Assembly: GCA_039933215.1 (NCBI GenBank)
Contig: JBDTOO010000009.1
Location: 1-64,000 of the forward strand
Direction of reading: 5' to 3'
DNA length: 64,000 nt
Origin: JALYUA01 sp039933215
GTDB taxonomy: Bacteria > Acidobacteriota > Thermoanaerobaculia > UBA5066 > Gp7-AA6
Shown here piece by piece: positions 40,764 through 48,311 of this stretch. Under the pieces are notes generated by a model. That model saw only the letters and a list, made by a program, of their open reading frames with translations. It searched no databases and had not been told where the DNA came from. Both the position numbers and the translations under genes were made by a program. Numbering within the stretch: position 1 is the stretch's first letter; each line of letters begins with the position of its first letter.

Positions 40764-41828
40764 ATGACTTTCCGCCGCGTCCTTCTCGCCGCCGCCGCGC
40801 TCTTCGTCGCCGTGGGCTCGCATGCCCTTCGCGCGGACGAGAAGTCGCTGCTCGCGCCGGACGGCACGCTGTACAACGTGCGCTCGGGCCGCGCGGCGGA
40901 TCTCGGCGTCGCCGGAGACGGCATCCGGCCCGACGACAACCTGATCGAGTGGTCGTCGCTCACCCAGGACGGCCAGCGAAAGATGGGGCTCGTTCCGAAC
41001 ACCGTCTCGGCCAACCTGAAGACGAACCTGGATCTCGCCTACGACGACATCGGAAGCTCCCTCGTCCTCCTCTGGAAGGAAGACATCTCCGTCATCAACG
41101 TCCTCCATCTCGGTCTGCTCCAGGCCGGAGCATGGAAGCAGCTCGACCTGCTGCCGAGCTTGGGATTCGCGCACGCTTACAACCCCCAAATGCTGCTGTC
41201 CCGCCAGTCGACGCACTACCTGGACGACGCCGGCAAGGACGCGTGGCGGATGCGCACGCTCCTCTCCGTCATCTGGTGGGAAGAGGCGCAGTACGCGCAG
41301 GCGCGATACGCACCGATCTTCCTCGACGAGGATACGAGCCCGAACGACGTCACTGTGTATGACCTGCCGACGATGGTCGGCAGCGGCGGTGCCACGAGCT
41401 ACGGCGACGTGCCCTCGTCGGTGTTCATGTATCCCTCCCTGCAGCTGGAGGGCCCCGGCGGCGGAATCCTCGCGAGCTTCGCCGACCTCTCGTCGGGAAC
41501 GCACTACGTCGTCCGGATCAACTATCCGACGGACCTCGGCGTCGCCGACGCGACCTCGAAGACGTGGCTGCGGAGACGGATCCCGGTGTTCGGCGTGGCG
41601 ATGTCCTCGCATCTCGCGTCTCTGCCCATGATCAACGCGCCGATCGTCACCGTCATCGGGCCGTCCTACAACCCGACGTTCCTCTGGGTCGCCGACGGAG
41701 CCGTGAGGTTCACGCGCTACAACGCCGCCGCCGGTCAGTGGTCCGCGCTGCGGTCGGTCGCGATCACGCCGGAGATGTCGCAGGACCGCGCGATCCGTCT
41801 CGTCCAGGAGATGGCGACCAAGAACTAG
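40764..41828 (+). CDS. Exported protein of unknown function
   Basis: 354 residues from ATG at 40764, one base after the TPR gene stop. Signal peptide about 1-24 (ends SHALRA). The mature part alternates short hydrophobic and polar stretches (SSLVLLWKEDISVINVLHLG, VSANLKTNLDLAYDD), suggesting beta structure, perhaps a propeller. There are no cysteines and no catalytic motif that I recognise. It is the third gene of the XRE-TPR operon. Not identified further. Confidence 0.75.
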   Translation: MTFRRVLLAAAALFVAVGSHALRADEKSLLAPDGTLYNVRSGRAADLGVAGDGIRPDDNLIEWSSLTQDGQRKMGLVPNTVSANLKTNLDLAYDDIGSSLVLLWKEDISVINVLHLGLLQAGAWKQLDLLPSLGFAHAYNPQMLLSRQSTHYLDDAGKDAWRMRTLLSVIWWEEAQYAQARYAPIFLDEDTSPNDVTVYDLPTMVGSGGATSYGDVPSSVFMYPSLQLEGPGGGILASFADLSSGTHYVVRINYPTDLGVADATSKTWLRRRIPVFGVAMSSHLASLPMINAPIVTVIGPSYNPTFLWVADGAVRFTRYNAAAGQWSALRSVAITPEMSQDRAIRLVQEMATKN

Positions 41829-41870
41829 CGCCGTCCTGCTTCGGGCCTTCGCTCCGCTTCGCGATCCCTT

Positions 41871-42884
41871 CTAAAGTCCCTTCGGCAGATCCTCGCGCAC
41901 CGGCTTCTCGTAGAGCGAGTCGAGAAGCGTCGCGGCGTCGACTCCGGCGGGCGTCTGGCTCTTCGGCACCAGGATCCGGATCGTGTAGATGTGGTCTCCG
42001 ACCTGGCCCGTGCGGGGACTCTTCACCCCCTTGCCGCGCAGCCGGAACTTCTGCCGCCCCTGTGAACCGGCCGGGATGCGGGCGCGCACGGGTCCGTGGA
42101 TCGTCGGAACGTCGATCTCCGCTCCCGCGTACGCTTCCTTGATCGTGACGGGGACGATCCCGTGGATGTCGTCGCCCAGCCGTTCGAAGTACGGATGGGG
42201 CGCCACGCGCACGGTGACGAAGAGGTCGCCGGGGGAAGCGCCCCGGGTGCCCTCGGAACCCTTCCCGGGCACGCGGATCTGCCCGCCGTTCTCCGTGCCT
42301 TCCGGGATCCGAATCTTGACCGTCTCCGCTTCGGCGACGCGGCCCGCGCCCCGGCACACCGGACAGGTCTCGCGCCCGACTCGGCCTTTTCCGCCGCATC
42401 GCGGACAGACCTTTTCGCGGCGCAGCGAAAGCGAGGCCGAGCCGCCGAGGACCGCGTCCCGGAACGGGACCTCGATCGTCCCGACGACGTCTTCACCTTC
42501 CGCACGCGCCCGTCCCCGCGCGCCTCCCCCGCCGAAGAGATTCCCGAAGATGTCTCCAAGATCGGCAGGATCGAACTGGAAGCTCTCGAAGCCCTCCGGA
42601 GCCCCGCCGCGTCCGTAGCCCGCGGCCCCGCCCGAGGCGCCGGGGTCGAATCCTCCGGCCGACGGTCCCGCGTGGCCGAACCGGTCGTAGGCCCGCCGCT
42701 TGTCGCCTTCCTTCAGGACGTCGTAGGCCTCCTGGACCTCCTGGAAGCGCTTCTGCGCGGTCTTGTCGCCGGGGTTGACGTCCGGATGGAGCTTGCGGGC
42801 GAGGCGGCGGTAGGCCTTCTTGATGTCGCCTTCGGAAGCCTCTTTCGAGACCCCCAGAACCTCGTAATAGTCCCGCTTTTTCAT
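41871..42884 (-). CDS. dnaJ: DnaJ-family co-chaperone with a single zinc motif pair
   Basis: 337 residues from ATG at 42884. J domain about 4-70 with HPD at 33-35, which stimulates DnaK ATPase. A Gly-rich region (about 72-125) follows. The zinc region has only two CxxCxGxG motifs (160-167 and 174-181) where DnaJ has four, so it can bind one zinc, not two. C-terminal substrate-binding domains fill about 130-330. It is therefore between canonical DnaJ and CbpA types. No dnaK or grpE is adjacent. A TATAAT on the minus strand (42896-42901) just upstream may belong to its promoter and would give a very short leader. Confidence 0.88.
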   Translation of the reverse strand: MKKRDYYEVLGVSKEASEGDIKKAYRRLARKLHPDVNPGDKTAQKRFQEVQEAYDVLKEGDKRRAYDRFGHAGPSAGGFDPGASGGAAGYGRGGAPEGFESFQFDPADLGDIFGNLFGGGGARGRARAEGEDVVGTIEVPFRDAVLGGSASLSLRREKVCPRCGGKGRVGRETCPVCRGAGRVAEAETVKIRIPEGTENGGQIRVPGKGSEGTRGASPGDLFVTVRVAPHPYFERLGDDIHGIVPVTIKEAYAGAEIDVPTIHGPVRARIPAGSQGRQKFRLRGKGVKSPRTGQVGDHIYTIRILVPKSQTPAGVDAATLLDSLYEKPVREDLPKGL

Positions 42885-42919
42885 GGAGTTCCGCGATTAT
42901 AACGACCGGAAAACAGGTA

Positions 42920-42947
42920 TTGACACCCGAATTCGGTCTAATATTAT
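42920..42947 (+). promoter_or_regulatory. Sigma70-type promoter of the Lrp/AsnC gene
   Basis: TTGACA (42920-42925), 16 bases, TATTAT (42942-42947), five of six matches in the -10. It lies 55 bases upstream of the regulator's ATG in an AT-rich patch. Confidence 0.75.
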
Positions 42948-42950
42948 TAG
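42938..42950. promoter_or_regulatory. Inverted repeat over the -10, likely autoregulatory site
   Basis: CTAAT (42938-42942), ATT, ATTAG (42946-42950), covering the -10 of the Lrp/AsnC gene. A second partial repeat GATT (42960-42963) and AATC (42971-42974) follows. AT-rich inverted repeats at their own promoter are usual for Lrp/AsnC proteins, which repress themselves. Confidence 0.5.
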
Positions 42951-43001
42951 CCTTATCCTGATTCGTAGCTAATCTTATAAGGTGGAGCGAAAAGGGCGGA
43001 G

Positions 43002-43481
43002 ATGACCATCGACGACATCGATCTCCGGATTCTGGACATGCTCCAGCGCAACGGGAAACTCTCTCAGGCGAAGATCGCCGGCGCCGTCGGGCTCACGACG
43101 CCTTCGGTCAACGAGCGTATCAAGAAGATGGAGCGCCACGGGATGATCAAGGGGTTCGTCGCGCTCCTGGACCACGAGAAGATGGGATTTCCTCTCACCG
43201 CCTACGTCGACGTCGCTCTCGAACACCCCCGATTCGAAAAGGGATTCGTCGACGACCTCGAGCGCCTGCTCGGCGTTCAGGAGTGCCACTACCTCGCCGG
43301 GGAATACGCCTACCGCCTCAAAGTTAAGGCCGCCGACACGAACGCGCTCGCGGACTTCCTCCAGCGCCGCCTGCTCTCGATCAAAGGGGTGACGCGCGCC
43401 CGCACGCAGATCTCGCTTGGCTCGCGCAAGGAGTCCACCCTTCTGCCTCTGGTGATCGAAACGGAGCAGGAAAAGAAGTAG
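43002..43481 (+). CDS. Lrp/AsnC-family transcriptional regulator
   Basis: 159 residues from ATG at 43002. N-terminal helix-turn-helix (about 5-50; DLRILDMLQRNGKLSQAKIA then LTTPSVNERIKKMERHGMI) and a C-terminal RAM ligand domain (about 65-145; YVDVALEHPRFEKGF, GEYAYRLKVKAADTNAL). Such proteins sense amino acids and act as dimers or octamers. It stands alone, divergent from dnaJ, with a good promoter and a palindrome over the -10. A proline dehydrogenase gene lies 1.7 kb away, which makes proline one possible ligand, but there is no direct evidence. Confidence 0.93.
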   Translation: MTIDDIDLRILDMLQRNGKLSQAKIAGAVGLTTPSVNERIKKMERHGMIKGFVALLDHEKMGFPLTAYVDVALEHPRFEKGFVDDLERLLGVQECHYLAGEYAYRLKVKAADTNALADFLQRRLLSIKGVTRARTQISLGSRKESTLLPLVIETEQEKK

Positions 43482-43821
43482 CCCTGCGCCGGTTCCCGCG
43501 TCTTTTCCTCCCCCGTATCCCGATTCCTTTTCGAGCATGGCGGGCGTCCGCCCGGCTTTCGCCGGACGGATCGGCCGGGTGGCCTGGTGGGTAGGGCCTA
43601 AGAGGCGGGGAAGAGTCGGGGCCGGGCCGGCGCGGCGAGCGCGGGGCCGGTAGCTAGGGAGGGATTGGCGGCGGGGCGAATCGTCACGATGGACTTCATA
43701 GCTTGACCGGGGCGAAAGCAAAAGAAATGCCACCCGGATGTGGCTGCATCCCGGGGATTCCGGAGCCCTACGGACGCGGGGCCGATCCTCGGCGACGCGG
43801 GAGGGGAGTGACTGTTTCTCT
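43482..43821. other. 340-base gap between convergent genes
   Basis: GC-rich, repetitive-looking sequence between the Lrp/AsnC gene and the convergent small outer-membrane protein gene. A hairpin CCGGC-TTTC-GCCGG lies around 43552-43565 with further imperfect pairing outside it but no T-run, so it may be a weak terminator. Bases 43610-43665 are a G-rich, purine-skewed stretch. No gene or ribosome site was seen. Confidence 0.4.
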
Positions 43822-44358
43822 TCAGAAGCGGAAGAGGAGGCCGGCGGTGCCGCTCAGCATGGTCCGGCCTCCACCCGAGCGGAAGCGGTGCGCGGTGATG
43901 CGGCCGACGGCGGAGAGCTTCGAGATGATGCGGATCGACCCGTCGACTCCGGCGTGCCATCCAAACACCGTGTCAGCAGGCGCGCCGTCGGGGCGGACGC
44001 GGTATCCGCCGAATCCCGCGAAGAGCCCGCTCGTGTAGTCCGACTCCCCCTCCAGGAATTCGTAGGAAACGCCGATCGTCCCGTAGTCGACGTCGCTCCT
44101 GACGCTCGCCGCGGAGTTCGTGTCCGCCGGCGCGCGCAGCGAACCGTACGTGCCCCGCAGCTGCACGTGGTCCTCGATCCCGAATTCCAACCAGGCGTTC
44201 CAGTCACGGGCGTGGAACTCCTCGATCTGGAAGCGATGCGAAATGTCGTTGACGGCGCCGAAGCTGGCTCCGATGCCCCAGTCCGCCGGCCGCGCGGCGT
44301 CCGGCGCGAGAAACGCGGCGAGGATCCCGACGAGAAGAATTCGGGCTCGGAACGACAA
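43822..44358 (-). CDS. Small outer-membrane beta-barrel protein
   Basis: 178 residues from TTG at 44358, supported by GGAGG six to seven bases upstream; a GTG at 44391 lacks a ribosome site. Signal peptide about 1-25 (ends ARPA). The mature part has alternating strands (WNAWLEFGIEDHVQLRGTYG, YGTIGVSYEFLEGE, GLFAGFGGYRV) and ends in Phe (GLLFRF), the C-terminal signature for insertion by BAM. An eight-stranded barrel of the OmpW/OmpX size class is likely; its job is unknown. Confidence 0.75.
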   Translation of the reverse strand: MSFRARILLVGILAAFLAPDAARPADWGIGASFGAVNDISHRFQIEEFHARDWNAWLEFGIEDHVQLRGTYGSLRAPADTNSAASVRSDVDYGTIGVSYEFLEGESDYTSGLFAGFGGYRVRPDGAPADTVFGWHAGVDGSIRIISKLSAVGRITAHRFRSGGGRTMLSGTAGLLFRF

Positions 44359-44448
44359 GACGCACCTCCAGGTCGGAGTGTAGCGTGGCACGAACCCGCG
44401 CGAACCTGGCGTCGGACGTCCGATACCTTGCGGCTACAATCCGGCTCC

Positions 44449-45237
44449 ATGTCTACGGAGCCCGCCGGCGCGGCGTGGATGAGTTTTCGAAGCCACGTCG
44501 GCCGAGCGGTCACCACCTTCCTGTTCCCGTCGGCGTGCCTCGTCTGCGCGGAGCCGCTCGAGGAGATCCGGGCGGGCGGGGTCTGCCGGGCGTGCTGGGA
44601 ATGCCTTCCCGCCCTGGCGCCACGCCGTTGCTTCCGGTGCGACGAGCCGCTTCCCGCCATGGACGCCGAGGTCTGCGGCCGCTGTCTTCTCGATCCGCCG
44701 CCTTTCGCCGGCCTGCGGGCCGCGGCGCCCTATCGAGGGACGGCGCGCGCGATCCTGATCGCCTTCAAGTTCCGATCCGCGGACTTTCTCGCGGGGCATC
44801 TCGCCCGGCGGATGGCGAACGCCCTCGAGAGGGGCGTCTTCGACGAGGTCGTCCCCGTGCCCGCGACCGCGATATCCAGACTGCGGCGGGATCACGCGGC
44901 GGACCTCCTCGGAGCCGCGCTCGCCCGCAGGCTGGGGCGCCCCTTTTCCGCCCGGCGCCTGCGCAAGGTCCGCGCGACAGAACGCCAGAGCGGACTGCGA
45001 GCCGACCGCCGCGCCGGAAATGTGCGCGGCGCATTCCGAGCGCAGGGGCGGCCCGCGCCCCGCGTTCTTCTCGTCGACGACGTGGCGACCTCCGGATCCA
45101 CCGCCCGCGAGTGCTCCCGCGCGCTGCTCGCGGCAGGCGCGAGATCGGTCCGCGTCGCCGTGTTCGCGCGCGCGACCCGCGACGACGAGATCGCCGCCGC
45201 GCGGGACGAATTCCGCGAAGGCATCGAGGCCTCGTGA
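44449..45237 (+). CDS. comF: ComF-family phosphoribosyltransferase-like protein
   Basis: 262 residues from ATG at 44449. An N-terminal zinc-finger-like region has paired cysteines (CLVC, CRACWEC, CFRC, CGRC, about 24-80), then a phosphoribosyltransferase domain with the PRPP motif VLLVDDVATSGST at about 207-219 and the family region RATERQSGLRADRR. ComF proteins serve DNA uptake in naturally competent bacteria, although many homologues have no shown link with competence. Its stop overlaps the GTG start of proline dehydrogenase. Confidence 0.9.
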   Translation: MSTEPAGAAWMSFRSHVGRAVTTFLFPSACLVCAEPLEEIRAGGVCRACWECLPALAPRRCFRCDEPLPAMDAEVCGRCLLDPPPFAGLRAAAPYRGTARAILIAFKFRSADFLAGHLARRMANALERGVFDEVVPVPATAISRLRRDHAADLLGAALARRLGRPFSARRLRKVRATERQSGLRADRRAGNVRGAFRAQGRPAPRVLLVDDVATSGSTARECSRALLAAGARSVRVAVFARATRDDEIAAARDEFREGIEAS

Positions 45238-46139
45238 AGATTCTGAATTCCGCGATCGTTCGCACTCTCCCCTTCGTCCCGCGCCCGCTCGTGCGCGTCT
45301 TCTCCTCGCGCTACGTCGCCGGTGAGACTCTCGACGAGGCGCTCGCCGTGGTTCGCCGGCTGAACACGGAAGGCTGCATGGCGACCCTGGACGTGCTCGG
45401 CGAGGACGTCGTGCGGCTGGAGGAAACGGAAGAGACGGTCGCCGAGTACGCGAAGGCTCTCGACGCGATCGCGCGTGAGCGGCTCGACTCGAACATCTCC
45501 GTCAAGCTGAGCGCCCTCGGCCTGAAGCTCGACCCGGTCGAATGCCGGCGGCAGTTCTCCCGAATTTTGGAGGCCGCTGCGCGCCACGGGAGCTTCGTGC
45601 GCATCGACATGGAGGATTCCTCGGTCACCGAGGAGACGATCCGCGTCTTCCTCGAGGCCCGGGAGCGCACCGAGCGCGTCGGCATCGTCATCCAGGCGTA
45701 CCTGCGCCGGAGCCGCTCCGACGTGACCCGCCTGATCGCCGCCTCCGCGAACGTCCGCGTGTGCAAAGGCATTTACGCCGAGCCCCCGGACATCGCCTTC
45801 CAGGATCCGAACGAGATCCGCGACAGCTATTCGGCGCTGGTCGAGGGCCTCCTGGGCGCGGGGTGCTACGTGGGGATCGCGACGCACGACCCGGCCCTCG
45901 TTGACCGGGCTCTCGCGACGGTGGCTTCCCGGAAGCTGTCGCGGGGCGAATACGAGTTCCAGATGCTGCTCGGGGTCGCGCCCGACCTGCGGCGGAGGCT
46001 GGTCACGTCGGGCCACCGTTTGCGCGTTTACATTCCCTATGGGCGTTCCTGGTACGGCTACTCGATGCGCCGCCTGAAGGAGAACCCCGCCATCGCCGGC
46101 CACATCGTCAAAAACCTGTTCACGGGGGGAGGCTCCTAG
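45234..46139 (+). CDS. Proline dehydrogenase
   Basis: 301 residues from GTG at 45234 (GTGA overlap with comF). FAD enzyme oxidising proline to pyrroline-5-carboxylate. The compact monofunctional form, as in Thermus and Bacillus. Family motifs: VSVKLSALGLKLD-like (NISVKLSALGLKLD, about 84-97), FVRIDMEDSS, VGIVIQAYLRRS, RVCKGIYAEPP and the C-terminal RVYIPYGRSWYGYSMRRLKENP with the substrate-binding arginines. The pyrroline-5-carboxylate dehydrogenase partner is not in the window. Confidence 0.93.
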   Translation: MKILNSAIVRTLPFVPRPLVRVFSSRYVAGETLDEALAVVRRLNTEGCMATLDVLGEDVVRLEETEETVAEYAKALDAIARERLDSNISVKLSALGLKLDPVECRRQFSRILEAAARHGSFVRIDMEDSSVTEETIRVFLEARERTERVGIVIQAYLRRSRSDVTRLIAASANVRVCKGIYAEPPDIAFQDPNEIRDSYSALVEGLLGAGCYVGIATHDPALVDRALATVASRKLSRGEYEFQMLLGVAPDLRRRLVTSGHRLRVYIPYGRSWYGYSMRRLKENPAIAGHIVKNLFTGGGS

Positions 46140-46170
46140 CCCTCTTTTCAGGGGCTGGACAGCCTGTTGC

Positions 46171-46187
46171 CCCCGGTCGGACCGGGG
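46171..46187. terminator. Hairpin after proline dehydrogenase
   Basis: CCCCGGT (46171-46177), CGG, ACCGGGG (46181-46187): 7-bp stem without T-run. A second small hairpin GGACC-TGCG-GGTCC (46202-46215) sits just before the next gene's ATG and could affect its translation. Confidence 0.3.
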
Positions 46188-46220
46188 CATATACTCGGGG
46201 TGGACCTGCGGGTCCGGCAT

Positions 46221-48116
46221 ATGACACGGCGTCTCCTCCACCTCCTTTCGCTCCTCCTGGTGCTCGCTCCGGCGCGCGCCCTGGTGGCGGAGCCGGCGGC
46301 TCCGCCGATCTCGGGAGTCGTGAGCCACCTGCAGAAGCCGATCAGCGACGCGCTCGTCGTCTTCTACAACCTCGGCGACACCTCCCTGACGCGTTCACGC
46401 ACCGCCCCGGACGGCACCTTCGTGGTGCCCTCGGCTCCGATCGGGGTTTACGACCTGATCGCCTACAAGAAGGGGTTTCTTCCGACCCTCGTCCGGATCT
46501 GGCATCCGTCCCTGACGGGGGCGCTCTCCGCCGTGCGGATCCAGCTGCGGCCCCGCGGCGCGTCCGCCGATTCGGCGGCGGCCAGCGAATCGACCGTCTG
46601 GGAGCTGCGCGACCGCGTGCCGACCGACGTGCTTCGCGAGATCTCGCTGCTCGAGGATGGATTCGGGGTCCCGAACGCGAGTCTTCCGGCGGGGGACCAT
46701 ACGCGCATCGACCGGGCGCTCGGCGGCGAGGTCCGTTCCGTCGCGGACGTCTCGGCGGGCGACACCTCCCTCTCGCGCACAGCGGTCGGCGTGCGCGGTG
46801 GCCTGCCGAACGGCTGGACTTACGACCTGCGTGGAGACTACGCGGCCGTCGCGGATTCGGCCGGCATCGGCGCCGACGCTTCCCGGACGACCGGCAACTC
46901 GGCCGGGATCGCCCTCGACGTCGCGCCCTCGGATGTCGATCACGTCAGCGTCACGACCCGCCGCCACACGCTGTCCTTCCACGACGACCGGGCCGCCAGC
47001 CTGCAGACCCATGCGGTCAGCTGGAGCCGGGGCGAGGAGGAGGGCTCGGTCGAATCGGTGGCCGCCCGCTATGTGGATGAAACGAACCTCTATCGCGCGA
47101 CATCGGCCGGCACGTCGTTTTTCCCCATCGCCTCCCGGACGTGGGAGGTCAAGGCGAAGTACGCCCGTCCCGCCGGCGACTCGCCCGGAGTCAGCGTCGG
47201 CATGACCTACCGGCACCGCGAGGGGACGATCGGTCCCTCCGCCGTCGGCAACGACGGCGCTCTCCTTCTGTCGGCTCCGGACGCGGATCTCTCCGCCTCG
47301 GCCATCACGCGCGTCTCCTCCCGCTCCGAAGTCGAGGGCGGCGTGGTCGCGCGTTACCTGTCGGGAGGCTACGGGGTCGCCCCCCGCATCGCCGCCCGGT
47401 ACCGGGTCGGCGGACAGACCTATCTTTTCGTGCGCGGTCTCTACCGCGTTTCCGAGTCCGTGGGAGCGCACGCGACGGTGCTGCCTCTGGTCGCGTCGAT
47501 CGAAGACAATTCCGACGCCACGGCCCGCAAGGCCTTCGCCGTCGGGCTCGAGAGAAACGCCGGCCAGGACGGTTCCTTCCGGCTCGAAGCGTCGAACCAG
47601 CGGGTCGGTGAGGCCGTTCGAGCCTTCTTCGAGGGCGATTTCCTGACGGACTTCGACAGCGTGTATCTGTTCGACGGGAACATGCTGCGTCAGTACCGCG
47701 CGACGGCGACGCAGCGCCTCTCCGACACGGTCTCGGGCACTCTGGCCGTGCGTTACGGGACGATCGAAGGCGACCTCGTTCCGGAGACCGGCGCGTCCTT
47801 CGGGATCACGGCGAACCGGGGACAGTTCTGGACGGCTCGGGCGGGAATCGAGCTGCTCCCCACACGGACCGGCATCGCTCTCCTGTTGCGCGGAGCCCGC
47901 CAGCATCTCGTCACCAATTCAGGCACCCACCTGAACGAATCGGACAAGATCGCCATCTCGATCGCTCAGGACCTCTCCGTGATCGGCCTCACCCCTTTCG
48001 GCTCCGACTGCAAGCTCCTGGTGGCGATCGAGTCGGCTCGCAGCACGGCGGCGAGAGAGCGGGATGACGCCTCCGTCAGCAACCGGCTGCTCGGAGGCCT
48101 GGCGATTTCCTTCTGA
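46221..48116 (+). CDS. Outer-membrane beta-barrel with carboxypeptidase-regulatory-like domain
   Basis: 631 residues from ATG at 46221; an upstream in-frame start at 46167 lies within the hairpin region. Signal peptide about 1-24. The domain at about 30-115 (ISGVVSHLQKPISDALVVF, then GTFVVPSAPIGVYDLIAYKKGF) is the carboxypeptidase-regulatory-like beta-sandwich found in front of many TonB-dependent receptors. From about 180 on, amphipathic strands suggest a barrel, ending in Phe (GGLAISF). There is no clear plug or TonB box, so it may be a receptor-like barrel without TonB function. Ligand unknown. Confidence 0.78.
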   Translation: MTRRLLHLLSLLLVLAPARALVAEPAAPPISGVVSHLQKPISDALVVFYNLGDTSLTRSRTAPDGTFVVPSAPIGVYDLIAYKKGFLPTLVRIWHPSLTGALSAVRIQLRPRGASADSAAASESTVWELRDRVPTDVLREISLLEDGFGVPNASLPAGDHTRIDRALGGEVRSVADVSAGDTSLSRTAVGVRGGLPNGWTYDLRGDYAAVADSAGIGADASRTTGNSAGIALDVAPSDVDHVSVTTRRHTLSFHDDRAASLQTHAVSWSRGEEEGSVESVAARYVDETNLYRATSAGTSFFPIASRTWEVKAKYARPAGDSPGVSVGMTYRHREGTIGPSAVGNDGALLLSAPDADLSASAITRVSSRSEVEGGVVARYLSGGYGVAPRIAARYRVGGQTYLFVRGLYRVSESVGAHATVLPLVASIEDNSDATARKAFAVGLERNAGQDGSFRLEASNQRVGEAVRAFFEGDFLTDFDSVYLFDGNMLRQYRATATQRLSDTVSGTLAVRYGTIEGDLVPETGASFGITANRGQFWTARAGIELLPTRTGIALLLRGARQHLVTNSGTHLNESDKIAISIAQDLSVIGLTPFGSDCKLLVAIESARSTAARERDDASVSNRLLGGLAISF

Positions 48117-48311
48117 TTTCGTCCCCCTTCCACTTCCCGTCTCCCGCGAGCCTTCCCCAGAGGAGAACTCCGCGGAACGCTGTGACTTTTTGGGCCACCA
48201 GATTTTAGGAGCGAATCCAGCGCATTGGATTTTGAAATCGATCCCAATTCTGGAGGCCGCTATAACCATCTGGGAGTCAATGGTTTGAGTGGAGGAGGGG
48301 GTGGCGGCTCG

